Below are positions 26,469-36,020 of a DNA stretch of 64,000 bases, piece by piece. The stretch lies in assembly GCF_009696175.1 (NCBI RefSeq), contig NZ_VUMM01000002.1, positions 124,001 through 188,000 on the forward strand. The letters are read 5' to 3'. How positions within the stretch are numbered: the first letter of the stretch is position 1; each line of letters begins with the position of its first letter. The notes beneath the pieces are model-generated. The model worked only from the letters and a program-made list of their open reading frames with translations. It was not told where the DNA came from and made no database searches. This DNA comes from Floccifex porci. Lineage in GTDB: Bacteria; Bacillota_I; Bacilli_A; Erysipelotrichales; Erysipelotrichaceae. The position numbers and the translations under genes are program-made.

Positions 26469-27622
26469 TTATAAAAAACTCTTTTCTTATGATTTATATC
26501 CATTCTTAGTAAAGCTCTTACAATTTCTGAACAATCAGATAAAGGAATACATTGATTTTTTGTATTTAAAATCCATATAGGATTTTCTTTTTCCTGATAA
26601 GGTAAACAATTTAAATCTTTACAGTTTTCGATTACACAATATGTACTCTTTTCAAAATGTAAAGAAGAATCTTCTTCCAGTTCGATCCAGTTTAACAAAA
26701 TTCGATTTAATATCCGATTGGCTAAATCTTTTAATGTTTCATCTTCACAATGTAATGCCTGCTGAAAACCATAAAATAAACGATTTTCATCCATTAGATA
26801 AAAATTATCACTGTTAAATGGTTCAAATAAGATTTCCAATGCTTCAATTTTTATCGATTTTCGAATTTCTTTATATCGTTTTATAAACAATTCAATACAT
26901 ATCTCATACGATCTGGCATCTGGATGAAGATATACCTGCCAGTACATATGATATCGAGCCATTATATAATCTTCAATGGTATGCATTCCACTTTCTTTTA
27001 TGCATAAAATACCATTGGAAACACGAAGTGTTCTTAAAATTCTTTCTAAATCAAATTTTCCATAACTGGTTCCTGTTTCATAAGCATCTCTTAATAAATA
27101 ATCCATACGATCGGCATCCAGTTGTGAAGAAATCATTTGACTTAACATAGAATTGGGGTGCGTATGATTTAAAATGGATGCACATAGAGAAGGTAAATCT
27201 TTATGAGCTCTTTTTAATGCCTGATGAATCTGAGTGTTTTCATCTAAAATCAAAGTCTGGGTAATTTCTTCATGATTTTTATGAAGAATATTTTCAAACA
27301 TATGAGAAAAAGGTCCGTGTCCTAAATCGTGAATAAGACCTGCACACATGACCTGTATTTTTTCAAATTCAGTCAATGAACTGGAAATATCTTCTACTTC
27401 CTCACACATTCTTCGAATAATTTCATAAACACCTAAACTATGAGAAAAACGAGAATGTTCCGCTGTATGATAAACCATATAATTACCACCCAGCTGATGA
27501 ATTCTTCTTAATCGTTGAAATTCTTTTGTATTTAGACAATCCCATATTACCTGATAGGAAATATGAATGTATCCATGGACTGGATCTCTTAATACTTTAT
27601 TTTCATTTGTTCTTTCAAACAT
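26465..27622 (-). CDS. HD-domain phosphohydrolase (YwfO-like)
   Basis: A 385-residue HD-superfamily protein related to dGTP triphosphohydrolases. The N-terminus RDPVHGYIHI is characteristic, followed by the metal ligands in HTAEHSRFSHSLGVYEI near residue 53, the HD pair in AGLIHDLGHGPFSHMFE near 94, and SSQLDADRMDYLLRDA near 166. Members degrade nucleotides or phosphorylated metabolites; substrate is not clear here. ATG 27622 is chosen because GAGGA lies six bases upstream. It overlaps the Nudix gene by 34 bases. Confidence 0.88.
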   Translation of the reverse strand: MFERTNENKVLRDPVHGYIHISYQVIWDCLNTKEFQRLRRIHQLGGNYMVYHTAEHSRFSHSLGVYEIIRRMCEEVEDISSSLTEFEKIQVMCAGLIHDLGHGPFSHMFENILHKNHEEITQTLILDENTQIHQALKRAHKDLPSLCASILNHTHPNSMLSQMISSQLDADRMDYLLRDAYETGTSYGKFDLERILRTLRVSNGILCIKESGMHTIEDYIMARYHMYWQVYLHPDARSYEICIELFIKRYKEIRKSIKIEALEILFEPFNSDNFYLMDENRLFYGFQQALHCEDETLKDLANRILNRILLNWIELEEDSSLHFEKSTYCVIENCKDLNCLPYQEKENPIWILNTKNQCIPLSDCSEIVRALLRMDINHKKRVFYN

Positions 27623-27993
27623 GGCCATTCCTCAATTAATTTTTCTACAATACAACGATCCGATTCAAAGAAAGGATAATCATATATTTTATCAGGTGTT
27701 GTCCATATGAAATTCGTATGAACCGATAAAACAGGTTCCTGTGTGGTAGTGCAAACAAAACAGCTTAAATCAATTTCTTCTTCCTGAAAATCTTTATTTT
27801 TCATAAAAAACTGAATGTTTTCAATTTCTATTCCACACTCTTCTTTTATTTCTCTTTTAAGAGCTTCTATTTCTGTTTCATTGTCTTCTACTTTACCACC
27901 TGGAAATTCATAGATTCCATTGCTGATTTTACTCTTTCTCTTTGCGATTCCTATTTTTTCATTCCGAATGATTGCTGCACAAACCACTTTCAT
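27589..27993 (-). CDS. Nudix hydrolase (MutT-like)
   Basis: A 134-residue Nudix protein that probably cleaves oxidised or surplus nucleoside diphosphates. The Nudix box is complete: GGKVEDNETEIEALKREI followed by KEECGI, near residues 32-55. The start MKVVCAAIIRNEKIGIAKR resembles MutT and CTP pyrophosphohydrolases. It overlaps rqcP by 35 bases at its start and the HD gene at its end, so the pth to HD group is one tightly packed operon. Confidence 0.88.
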   Translation of the reverse strand: MKVVCAAIIRNEKIGIAKRKSKISNGIYEFPGGKVEDNETEIEALKREIKEECGIEIENIQFFMKNKDFQEEEIDLSCFVCTTTQEPVLSVHTNFIWTTPDKIYDYPFFESDRCIVEKLIEEWPCLKEQMKIKY

Positions 27994-28246
27994 CTACTTT
28001 TTCCTCTTTTAAAATTTCAAACAGAAACTGTGCATTCTGTTTTGATACCTGTTTTTGAATATCCAGTACACGAATCCATAAAATACGTGTACCAAATTGA
28101 AGTTCAATTTCATCGTTTATATCAATTTCAGTACTGGGTTTTGCGATTCTTCCATTTACTTTGATACGCTTTTGTAAAGCCAGTTCTTTGGCTGCTTCTC
28201 TTCGCTTTAATATACGAGCGGTCTTTAAATATTTATCTAGTCTCAT
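27959..28246 (-). CDS. rqcP: S4-domain ribosome quality control protein RqcP
   Basis: RqcP (YabO, Hsp15-like) binds stalled 50S subunits with RqcH and helps C-terminal alanine tailing. The 95-residue protein begins with an S4 RNA-binding domain: MRLDKYLKTARILKRREAAK, then RIKVNGRIAKPSTEI. The tail FLFEILKEEK resembles Bacillus YabO. It lies right behind mfd, as yabO is near mfd in Bacillus. rqcH is not in this window. Confidence 0.88.
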   Translation of the reverse strand: MRLDKYLKTARILKRREAAKELALQKRIKVNGRIAKPSTEIDINDEIELQFGTRILWIRVLDIQKQVSKQNAQFLFEILKEEKVDESGLCSNHSE

Positions 28247-28247
28247 A

Positions 28248-31200
28248 TCATTCCTCTATACTTTTTATGACTTTATGCAACATACTTTTTTGTCGATTGG
28301 GAATCTGAATTTCTATTTTACGATTCACAAGCCGTAAATTGATTTTATTACTGATTTCATTCATCTTTTCAAAGAATTTTACACCATCACAATGATTTGT
28401 CCACTCTTCACTCATTTTAATGACATAATATTTATCTTTTTCTTCTAAAGAAGAAACACCATCTATGTTCACAAACAGATCCAATTCTTTCTGCTCAAAC
28501 AGATTTTGAACCTGAACAGGTATGTTTCCATATAAATCATTGATTCTTTCTTTATATTTCAGTAATTCATCAAGAGATTGAATTTTTTGTATATCCTGAT
28601 AAATAGACAATTTATCCCCATCATTATCCGTAAAACTTTCTGGAATATAACCATTAAAAGAAATATTTGCTTTCTTCATTTCTTTTGTTTCTACCTGTTT
28701 TCCCTGTTTTTTCGCAATAGCCTGTCCTAACAGTTCCAGATACAAATCCAAACCAATCTGGTCAATAAATCCAGCTTGCTGTGGACCTAATAAATCTCCC
28801 GCTCCACGAATTGTCAGATCACGCATAGCCACTTTATATCCACTTCCCAATTGCGTAAATTCTTTGATGGCTTTTAAGCGTTTTCCTGCCTTTTCATTTA
28901 ATTCTTTATCTGGGTTAATCATCAGGTAACAATAAGCAATTTTTTCTCTTCGTCCTACTCTGCCACGTATCTGATACAATTGGGATAAACCAAATCGATC
29001 GGCCTGTTCAATAATAATTGTATTGGCATTGGCAATATCCAGCCCGGTTTCAATAATGGTTGTACAAACCAGAATCTGGTAGCGATTTTCTGAAAAATCA
29101 ATCATGATATTTTCAATTTCATCACGGCTCATTTTTCCATGAATCACTGCAATTTTCACATCTGGAAAATCATTCTGAATTTTTTTAGTCGTTTCATAAA
29201 TGGAAGAAACACGATTATGCAGATAAAATATCTGTCCTTGTCGTGACAATTCTCTTTGAATAATTTCACGGATGGCACTTTGTTTCTTTTCAATGACATA
29301 CGTTTGAATGGGATGCCTTTGTGCAGGTGGTGTATTTAATTGAGAAATTGTACGTACACCAATCAATGACATCTGCATTGTTCTGGGAATCGGTGTGGCA
29401 CTCAAAGATAAAACATCAATGGAATTTTTCATTTCTTTGATTTTTTCTTTGTGTTCAACACCAAATCTCTGTTCTTCATCAATAATTAAAAATCCTAAAT
29501 CTTTATATTGAAAAGTTTTATTCAACAGTTTATGCGTTCCAATCACAATATCAATGTTTCCATTCAGTAATCCTTTTTTTATTTCTTTAATTTTAGAACT
29601 TTCCACAAAACGATTCACTAACGCAACATTTACACCAAAATCAGACATTCTTTTCTTTACGGTCTGATAATGCTGCAAAGATAAAATGGTTGTAGGACAC
29701 AGAAAAACAACCTGTTTTCCATTTGTAATGGCTTTAAAAGCACAGCGCATTGCCACTTCTGTTTTACCAAAACCAACATCTCCACATAAAAGATGATCCA
29801 TTGGTTTCGGTTTTTCCATTTCTCTTTTAATTTCTAAAGTTGCCTGCAGCTGATCTGGTGTGGATTCATATTCAAAAGCATCATCAAATTCTCTTTGTAG
29901 AGCATCATCTTGTGCAAAGGCATATCCTATATTCTCATTACGGGAAGCATACAATTCCACAAGTCTTTGGGCAATTTCTTCAATTTTCTGATTAACTTTT
30001 TCTTTTGTCTTCTGCCACTGGTTGCTTCCCAATTTACTTAATTTAATTCCTACACCTTCACTTGAAATATATTTACGAACCAGATTAAACTTTGATAAAG
30101 GAATATACAATTCTCCGTTGTCTCTATAAATAATGTGTAAATAATCTATATTTTTACCATTCTGATTTCTTGTAACGATTCCCATATACTGTCCAATCCC
30201 ATATTGTTCATGAACAACATAATCATTTTTTTCAAGTTCCAGTACATTTTCTAATATTTTTCCTTCTTTAAATGTTTTCTGGTATAAATTTTTCTTATGA
30301 TATTCTTTAAATAATTCTTTTTGTGTATATACAGAAATATCTTTATACTGAAAACCTTCAAAAAATACAGGTTCTATAAACTGAAAAGTCAAATTTGGAA
30401 AGTGTTGAATCAGTTTATCTTTATCTTCTTTATTTAATGAAAAATAAGTATGTTCTAAATCAATCTTTTCTACTATCTGTTCTACAGCTGAATTGGCTTT
30501 TTCAATTGGATAAATATTGGATACAACCGGATTTTTAAAATCCAGAAATTCATGAAAATACATACATTTCATCGTATATAAATCATGAAATAAAATATAT
30601 TCTGGCAGATATTTTCGATCTTGTACCATTTCCTGAATAAATGTAATATTTTCTGTATTTATTTTTTTATAGTTTCTTTCTACTTCTTCTTTTGGACTTA
30701 AAATTGATATCGCATTTTCAATATAATCATTTAAAGTAAAATGAGAAGTATAAGCGTAATATATATATAAATGAGGTTCTATACTATAGTTTTCCAGAAG
30801 AAGCATATCTTTTTCTATAGAATCCGTTAATAGCTGTTTCTCTTCATCAAAACATTTTTTTGATTCTGTTTCTAATTTTTTATATACTTTTTCCTTTATT
30901 TCTTCAATCTGATCATCACTGAACAAAATATCTGTTGCAGGAGATATCACAATGGATTCAATGGATTGAATGGTTCTTTGCGTATTTTCATCAAAAAATC
31001 GAATCGATTCAATTTCATTATCAAAAAATTCTATTCGAATCGGATTTTCATATTCCAGACTGAAAATATCAACAATTCCTCCACGTGAGGCAAAAGTACA
31101 GGGACGATCAACATAATTGAGTTTTGTATATCCCATTCGATTTAATTTTTCTTTTAATGTGGACATGTCCATTTCCTGATCAATATCACATTTAATGAAA

Positions 31201-31595
31201 TTTTCTTTATAAAAATCAGGATTGGGTAAATATCTTACATACGCTGCCACATTGCAGACAATGAGTTTAGGCTGTGGATTCACAATTAATTGAGTCAATG
31301 AATCGATAAAATGATTTTTATCTTCTGGAGAAGAAGCAATCGCCTGTACTCTTATACTTTCTTCCACGACAAAAAGCAGCACATTTTCATCGAGCATAGA
31401 AAGTCGATTGTAAAGTTGCTGCGCCTGATAGCGATTTGGTTTTACTATAATTCTAGTCTGATGATCCTGCGTAAATGCATTGTATAACACAAGAGCTTCT
31501 TCCATTTCATAAAGATTTCCTATATTATTTTCTTTTTTGAGAATCTGCTTTACTACTTCATTATCATCAAAATATCTAATAATCTGATTTTTCAT
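28248..31595 (-). CDS. mfd: Transcription-repair coupling factor Mfd
   Basis: Mfd releases stalled RNA polymerase and recruits UvrA. The 1115 residues cover a UvrB-like N-terminal module, a CarD-like polymerase-interacting domain near 455-530 (DYVVHEQYGIGQYMGI), the RecG-like motor with Walker A LLCGDVGFGKTEVAMR near 600, IIDEEQRFGVEHKE near 700 and RGRVGRREKIAYCYL near 890, and a TRCF C-terminal domain. Length is near the usual 1150. It lies one base after pth, in the classical pth-mfd order. Confidence 0.97.
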   Translation of the reverse strand: MKNQIIRYFDDNEVVKQILKKENNIGNLYEMEEALVLYNAFTQDHQTRIIVKPNRYQAQQLYNRLSMLDENVLLFVVEESIRVQAIASSPEDKNHFIDSLTQLIVNPQPKLIVCNVAAYVRYLPNPDFYKENFIKCDIDQEMDMSTLKEKLNRMGYTKLNYVDRPCTFASRGGIVDIFSLEYENPIRIEFFDNEIESIRFFDENTQRTIQSIESIVISPATDILFSDDQIEEIKEKVYKKLETESKKCFDEEKQLLTDSIEKDMLLLENYSIEPHLYIYYAYTSHFTLNDYIENAISILSPKEEVERNYKKINTENITFIQEMVQDRKYLPEYILFHDLYTMKCMYFHEFLDFKNPVVSNIYPIEKANSAVEQIVEKIDLEHTYFSLNKEDKDKLIQHFPNLTFQFIEPVFFEGFQYKDISVYTQKELFKEYHKKNLYQKTFKEGKILENVLELEKNDYVVHEQYGIGQYMGIVTRNQNGKNIDYLHIIYRDNGELYIPLSKFNLVRKYISSEGVGIKLSKLGSNQWQKTKEKVNQKIEEIAQRLVELYASRNENIGYAFAQDDALQREFDDAFEYESTPDQLQATLEIKREMEKPKPMDHLLCGDVGFGKTEVAMRCAFKAITNGKQVVFLCPTTILSLQHYQTVKKRMSDFGVNVALVNRFVESSKIKEIKKGLLNGNIDIVIGTHKLLNKTFQYKDLGFLIIDEEQRFGVEHKEKIKEMKNSIDVLSLSATPIPRTMQMSLIGVRTISQLNTPPAQRHPIQTYVIEKKQSAIREIIQRELSRQGQIFYLHNRVSSIYETTKKIQNDFPDVKIAVIHGKMSRDEIENIMIDFSENRYQILVCTTIIETGLDIANANTIIIEQADRFGLSQLYQIRGRVGRREKIAYCYLMINPDKELNEKAGKRLKAIKEFTQLGSGYKVAMRDLTIRGAGDLLGPQQAGFIDQIGLDLYLELLGQAIAKKQGKQVETKEMKKANISFNGYIPESFTDNDGDKLSIYQDIQKIQSLDELLKYKERINDLYGNIPVQVQNLFEQKELDLFVNIDGVSSLEEKDKYYVIKMSEEWTNHCDGVKFFEKMNEISNKINLRLVNRKIEIQIPNRQKSMLHKVIKSIEE

Positions 31596-31596
31596 A

Positions 31597-32157
31597 TTAT
31601 TTTTTATTATACCGATTCATTACCCAATCAAAAGAATGATCAATGGCATTGTATGCAGCCATACTTGCCTGTTCAATTGCCTGATTCAGATCATCCATTT
31701 CTTCCTGTCTAAATTTAGATAATACCCATTGAATAATTGGAATTCTTTCATCTTTTCCAATACCCACACGAATACGATTGAAATCCTGATTAAAAGTACA
31801 TTCCATTATACTTTTGATTCCTTTATGTCCACCAGCACTTCCTTGTTGACGAAGACGAATTTTACCAACCGGTAAATCTTTATCATCATATATAACCAAT
31901 ACATTTTCCATTGTTTCTTTATAAAAATCAAGACACTGACGAAGAGAAAAACCACTATTATTCATAAAAGTAACTGGTTTTAATAAAATTACATCTTCCC
32001 CTTTTACTTTTCCTTTCGCAAAATAAGCCGAAAACTTTTCTTTATTGAATTCCAGATTACATTTCTTAGCCAGTGCATCCATTACCATAAATCCTGCATT
32101 ATGACGTGTATTTTCATAATCTTTTCCTGGATTTCCTAAACCAATGATAATTTTCAT
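31597..32157 (-). CDS. pth: Peptidyl-tRNA hydrolase
   Basis: Pth recycles peptidyl-tRNA that has dropped off ribosomes. The 186 residues show IIGLGNPGKDYENTRHNAGFM (catalytic His in TRHNAG) at the N-terminus, KPVTFMNNSG near residue 60, VIYDDKDLPVGKIRLR near 88 with the key Asp, and GSAGGHKGIKSI near 106. An AGGAGGAAGG ribosome site precedes the ATG. It begins the pth-mfd-rqcP-Nudix-HD operon after the jag terminator. Confidence 0.97.
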   Translation of the reverse strand: MKIIIGLGNPGKDYENTRHNAGFMVMDALAKKCNLEFNKEKFSAYFAKGKVKGEDVILLKPVTFMNNSGFSLRQCLDFYKETMENVLVIYDDKDLPVGKIRLRQQGSAGGHKGIKSIMECTFNQDFNRIRVGIGKDERIPIIQWVLSKFRQEEMDDLNQAIEQASMAAYNAIDHSFDWVMNRYNKK

Positions 32158-32168
32158 ACCTTCCTCCT

Positions 32169-32191
32169 AAAAAAAACGGGATGAACCCGTT
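32169..32191 (-). terminator. Rho-independent terminator of the rnpA-yidC-jag operon
   Basis: The minus strand shows AACGGG, loop TTCAT, CCCGTT and a run of T. The stem overlaps the jag stop codon and lies just before the pth ribosome site. Confidence 0.85.
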
Positions 32192-32816
32192 ATTCTTCAT
32201 TTTTTTGTGGTGTGTATAATATTTTCAGACGACGACCTTCTCCTTCACCTTCAGATTGTGTCGAAATATTTTTCATACCAGATAAAGCATTGTGAATGGC
32301 TTTTCTTTCATCAGCTGGCATTGGATCTAAAATCGCATTTACTTTTGTACGACGAACATCTTTTGCGACACGAATAGCCATCTTACAAATCTTTTCATAA
32401 CGATCTTCTTTATATCCATTGACATCAATCAAAAGTCCAACACGTTTTTTAAATTCTGCACTGGCAGCAGCTTTTACCAGTCGATTGAAGGCCTGAAGTG
32501 TTTTTCCACCTTTTCCAATTAAAATCGCATTATTGGAAGTATTCACTGTTATTTTATAGAAACCATTTTCATTAATAATTTCTACGCTTCCATCCATCTG
32601 TGCATTTTTAAAATATGTTTCAATGTATTTTTGAATAAAAGCTTCTACATCTTTTTCACAATACACTTCAATTTCTACACTTTTACCAATTCCTAAAAAG
32701 CCTGATTTTTCTTCTGTTATATTATAAGTTAATTCATCACTGGAAACACCTTTATCTAAAGAAGCATTGGTTAAAGCCTCTTCTAAAGTCTTCCCGCTAT
32801 ATTTCTGGAAACTCAT
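32190..32816 (-). CDS. jag: Jag/KhpB RNA-binding protein
   Basis: A 208-residue protein with three domains: the Jag N-terminal domain (FQKYSGKTLEEALTNASLD, residues 2-50), a KH domain with NAILIGKGGKTLQAFNRL near 98-115, and an R3H domain near 150-205 (ADERKAIHNAL holds the RxxxH). KhpB/EloR-type proteins bind RNA with KhpA and affect elongation and division in streptococci. Its ATG shares one base with the yidC stop codon, and it ends the rnpA operon. Confidence 0.93.
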   Translation of the reverse strand: MSFQKYSGKTLEEALTNASLDKGVSSDELTYNITEEKSGFLGIGKSVEIEVYCEKDVEAFIQKYIETYFKNAQMDGSVEIINENGFYKITVNTSNNAILIGKGGKTLQAFNRLVKAAASAEFKKRVGLLIDVNGYKEDRYEKICKMAIRVAKDVRRTKVNAILDPMPADERKAIHNALSGMKNISTQSEGEGEGRRLKILYTPQKNEE

Positions 32817-33805
32817 TATTTTTTATCCCCTTTTTTCATGATTAAATTTAATACAACACTTTGGCAAATACGATATAAAGATGAAATCATCCAGTAGAAT
32901 GACATCGCAATTGGCCATGAAATATACAATACCGCAATCATAATAATAGACATATACATAGTCATCTGAGTTGGATCCTGTGCCTTTTTCTCAGGTTCTG
33001 CATATTTTTTAACCTTAACATGATTCTGTTTGTCTTCGTATTTTTTGATCCATACCGGCATTTTCATTGATACAAACTGGAATACGATCATCAATACATA
33101 AATGATAATATATCCAATCTGTAAGTTTTTTAATCCATACATAACAGTACCAGACAGATCCAATCCTAAGAAAGATCCATTAACGACTGAAATAGCTCTC
33201 ATTGTTGCGTAATACATTCCAATCATAACTGGAAATTGCATAAAAGTAACCAGCATGGATCCAAATGGATGAATGTCATATTTTGTATAGATTTCCTGTG
33301 TTTCCTGGTACATCTTCATTTTTGAAGCATCATCCGTTTTATCTGCATATTTATTCTGAATACGTGCAATTTCAGGTTGAATTGCCTGCATTCTTTGTGT
33401 AGACATCTGTGATTTACGAGTGAATACAAACAATATCAATTGAATTAAAATTGTTGTACAGATAATACCAATACCTGCATCCGTTTTAGAAGAAATTATA
33501 TTTAATAATTGTGCAATTGGCCATACAATGATTCCTTCAAACCATCCATTATCCAATGCATCTTTAAATTCTGTTTTTTCGATTGTGATCAGATCAGAAT
33601 CTTTTAATTTTTTGTACTCTTTTTCTTTTTTGTGTCCTTCCAGAGAAACTTTTCCTTTTTCTACCTGTGTTTCTTCAATGGCAATAATCTGATCCAATCT
33701 CGTTTTTCCATCACTTCCACGAGGATTTGAACATGCCGTACATGTTAAAATCACAAATAGACAGACCATTAAAATTTTTGCCTTGTTTTGTAAAAATTTT
33801 TTCAT
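32816..33805 (-). CDS. yidC: YidC/OxaA membrane protein insertase, lipoprotein form
   Basis: YidC inserts and folds membrane proteins, alone or with Sec. The 329-residue precursor starts with a lipoprotein signal peptide (ILMVCLFVILTCTACSNPRG); Cys 25 would be lipidated. The 60KD insertase domain follows, with about five membrane segments: GWFEGIIVWPIAQLLNIIS near 88, then TILIQLILFVFTRKSQMS near 115, and a hydrophilic loop near 245-270 before the last pair. It overlaps rnpA by four bases and jag by one. Confidence 0.95.
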   Translation of the reverse strand: MKKFLQNKAKILMVCLFVILTCTACSNPRGSDGKTRLDQIIAIEETQVEKGKVSLEGHKKEKEYKKLKDSDLITIEKTEFKDALDNGWFEGIIVWPIAQLLNIISSKTDAGIGIICTTILIQLILFVFTRKSQMSTQRMQAIQPEIARIQNKYADKTDDASKMKMYQETQEIYTKYDIHPFGSMLVTFMQFPVMIGMYYATMRAISVVNGSFLGLDLSGTVMYGLKNLQIGYIIIYVLMIVFQFVSMKMPVWIKKYEDKQNHVKVKKYAEPEKKAQDPTQMTMYMSIIMIAVLYISWPIAMSFYWMISSLYRICQSVVLNLIMKKGDKK

Positions 33806-34155
33806 CTCTTACCTCTTTTTTCCTTGCCTTTTCGCATACATTTTTCTCGATTCTCTTTTAATTCATTTAAATTTTCATCAAAACTTTTCTTTAAGTATAC
33901 AGGTCTGACAATGATCACAACATCAATATCTTCTTTAAAATCAAAAACCTGATCTACCATCGAACGAACCTGTCTTTTTATTTTATTACGGCAGACTGCA
34001 TTTCCTAATTTTTTACTTACACTGATACCGATTCGATTATGTTCTTCTTTTTTTGATTCAATATAACAAACAAAAGAGGACGATTTCACAAAATTCTGTT
34101 TATGTATAATAGAAGAAAATTCATAATTTTTACAAATACGATATTCTTTTTTCAT
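33802..34155 (-). CDS. rnpA: Ribonuclease P protein component
   Basis: RnpA binds the P RNA and helps mature tRNA 5' ends. The basic 117-residue protein has the family motif RNKIKRQVRSMVDQVFDF near residue 55 and an N-terminus MKKEYRICKNYEFSSII typical of RnpA. An AGGAGG ribosome site precedes the ATG. It follows rpmH in the universal rpmH-rnpA-yidC order, but a terminator lies between it and rpmH. Confidence 0.95.
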   Translation of the reverse strand: MKKEYRICKNYEFSSIIHKQNFVKSSSFVCYIESKKEEHNRIGISVSKKLGNAVCRNKIKRQVRSMVDQVFDFKEDIDVVIIVRPVYLKKSFDENLNELKENREKCMRKGKEKRGKR

Positions 34156-34175
34156 GAAAATCCTCCTATCACTAC

Positions 34176-34199
34176 AAAAAAATCACCATCAGGTGATTT
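34176..34199 (-). terminator. Terminator or attenuator between rpmH and rnpA
   Basis: The minus strand has AAATCACC, loop TGAT, GGTGATTT and four more T residues. It begins one base beyond the rpmH stop codon and probably reduces read-through into rnpA, giving more L34 than RnpA. Confidence 0.85.
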
Positions 34200-34334
34200 C
34201 TATGCGGATAAAACCTTTCTACCTTTAGCTCTTCTTCTAGAAAGCACTTTACGTCCACCAACAGTTGCCATACGAGCACGGAAACCATGAGTTCTCTGGT
34301 GTTTTCTCTTACTTGGCTGATATGTTCTCTTCAT
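34200..34334 (-). CDS. rpmH: 50S ribosomal protein L34
   Basis: A 44-residue basic ribosomal protein beginning [19 protein letters not shown] and ending in [12 protein letters not shown], a nearly invariant L34 pattern. It begins the leftward operon at the origin. It has its own strong promoter and a hairpin behind it. Confidence 0.97.
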   Translation of the reverse strand: MKRTYQPSKRKHQRTHGFRARMATVGGRKVLSRRRAKGRKVLSA

Positions 34335-34386
34335 TTTTATTACACCCCTCAGTCTTTTCTAAATTTTCAAATAAGATTGCTTGTAC

Positions 34387-34416
34387 ATTATAACAACATG
34401 TACTTTTTAATGTCAA
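34387..34416 (-). promoter_or_regulatory. Strong promoter of rpmH
   Basis: On the minus strand TTGACA (34416-34411), an 18-base spacer ending TGT, and TATAAT (34392-34387). Both hexamers are perfect and the -10 is extended. A short inverted repeat, GTACAT and ATGTAC, lies across the -10 at 34383-34403. Confidence 0.9.
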
Positions 34417-34427
34417 TAAGAAATATA

Positions 34428-35654
34428 TCAACTTTTTATTCTTTTTTTCATTTTTTCATAAGCTTTTAAACTGATCTTAAATAACAGTTTATTCACTGGT
34501 AAATCAAACTCTCCAATAAATTCATTAATAGTTGGATTAAAATTATCTTTAAATTTCGTTAGGCCATCATCCAGCGTTCCTTCTACACCACCCATATTGC
34601 TGTAAATACATCCTCTATCAAAAGCCCATTTAAAGTTTTCTACATATTCTTTATATTGCGGCATAAATTTTTTAAATCTTTCATCCATTCCCGCATACAA
34701 CATTTCACATGTATTTCCAAACTGGATGCTCAATATTCCTGCAATGGACACATCCTGATCTTTATCTGAAAATTCTGCCAGCATCTCATCAAATTCTTTT
34801 ATATCTTTTTCTATAGATTGAATCTGTTCATTTAATCTTCTTAATTTCTTTTTCGCATTTTCAGGAGTATTTTCAATTTCTTTTTTTGTTTCATCGTATT
34901 TTCTATGTGCTTCTTTAGATAACTGATATAAATTACATTGTGCTAAAAAGATAACACCACCTTCAGGATATTCATCCATCAGTAATGTAAAATAATCTTT
35001 ATTTCGTAAAGAAACCTGTTTTCTTTCTTCAGTTAAAGAGACCAGTCTGGAAAATTCATCCAGACATTCTTTTTTTCCTTCAATGATCTTCACATTTCTT
35101 TTATCTGCATCTTTAATCAGTCGTCTGGTGTGTTTAGGAAGCATCTGTTCTATATCCTGGCAGGCATATACATTAGATTGAAATCTTGGCTGAATCGTAT
35201 CTTCAATTTTCATGGTAAAGCCATGATGTTTCGCTCCCAGTCTTTTAAATTCTTCCAGATAAAACGAACAGTCTTCATAACGACTGGTATTGTATTCACT
35301 TGATTTATAGTCATTGACATGAATTGCAGGATCAAATTTTATGAATAAACAATGTCTTTTTTTTGCGACTTTCTTTAATTCTTTAAAATAAAACTGTAAA
35401 AGTTCTTCATTTTTATAATCCATGATAGGACCTCTTGGAAGATAAAACATTGTGAAATTCATTGGTAAAACTTTTATTAATACCAGACCTGTAGCTACAA
35501 GTGTTCCATTTTCATAAACCCCTGTATGATAATGATCCCAGTTCTGTTTCACATTTGCCCATTGATAACTTTGAAGCAGATTACAGTATTCATGATTTTC
35601 TACAAATTGATTAAATTCATCTTTTTCCACATTTAATTCAAATCGATAACTCAT
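34428..35654 (-). CDS. FemABX-family peptidoglycan bridge aminoacyltransferase
   Basis: FemABX enzymes add amino acids from aminoacyl-tRNA to the peptidoglycan or lipid II side chain. The 408-residue protein has two GNAT-like halves (LLQSYQWANVKQNWDHY near residue 25, FYLPRGPIMDY near 64, LPKHTRRLIKDADKRNV near 160) and a helical hairpin arm near 255-300. The C-terminal GCIYSNMGGVEGTLDDGLTKFKDNF region near 345 is characteristic. ATG 35654 has a GGGGGA ribosome site. Which residue it adds is unknown. It faces away from oriC. Confidence 0.9.
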   Translation of the reverse strand: MSYRFELNVEKDEFNQFVENHEYCNLLQSYQWANVKQNWDHYHTGVYENGTLVATGLVLIKVLPMNFTMFYLPRGPIMDYKNEELLQFYFKELKKVAKKRHCLFIKFDPAIHVNDYKSSEYNTSRYEDCSFYLEEFKRLGAKHHGFTMKIEDTIQPRFQSNVYACQDIEQMLPKHTRRLIKDADKRNVKIIEGKKECLDEFSRLVSLTEERKQVSLRNKDYFTLLMDEYPEGGVIFLAQCNLYQLSKEAHRKYDETKKEIENTPENAKKKLRRLNEQIQSIEKDIKEFDEMLAEFSDKDQDVSIAGILSIQFGNTCEMLYAGMDERFKKFMPQYKEYVENFKWAFDRGCIYSNMGGVEGTLDDGLTKFKDNFNPTINEFIGEFDLPVNKLLFKISLKAYEKMKKRIKS

Positions 35655-35719
35655 AGTTTTCCCCCATTTCAGGCTTGATTTATTGTACAACGAATCCATA
35701 AAAACACAAGAAAAAGTTC

Positions 35720-35943
35720 TTTTCCACATCTATTTTATAATTTTCAACATTTAAAACCTATAGTTTTTCCTCTTTTTTTGATTTACTGTGTAAAACTCTT
35801 ATTTTTGGCTAATATTAAACCAAAAACGATTGTATAAGTTGGTGGAAAAAGGGTAGTTTTCCACATAAGTTTTCCACAGTAATTTAACTTTTCCACATTG
35901 GGGATATCTTTTTCCACAATTCAAAATGTGGAAAAGTGGAAAA
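35720..35943. other. oriC, upstream DnaA-box cluster
   Basis: TTTTCCACA 9-mers lie at 35720, 35857, 35870, 35889 and 35910 on the plus strand and at 35927-35935 on the minus strand; 35935-35943 is a near match. The stretch between 35655 and 36020 has no gene and is very AT-rich. Its place before dnaA is typical of the first half of a bipartite origin. Bound DnaA probably also represses the dnaA promoter. Confidence 0.9.
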
Positions 35944-35988
35944 CTCGGTTGAAAAATAATTTTTCTCCCTTTATTTTATAGTTTCGTG

Positions 35989-35994
35989 TATAAT
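35989..35994 (+). promoter_or_regulatory. -10 element of the dnaA promoter
   Basis: TATAAT at 35989-35994 lies 26 bases before the dnaA ATG and just after the DnaA-box cluster. I see no good -35 element at the usual distance. Confidence 0.6.
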
Positions 35995-36020
35995 AAGTAA
36001 CACAGAAAAGAAGGGTTAAA

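Noticed and set aside
31078-31094. parS-like CCTCCACGTGAGG in mfd
   Set aside because: The palindrome is real but the TGTT/AACA ends are missing, so ParB binding is not expected.
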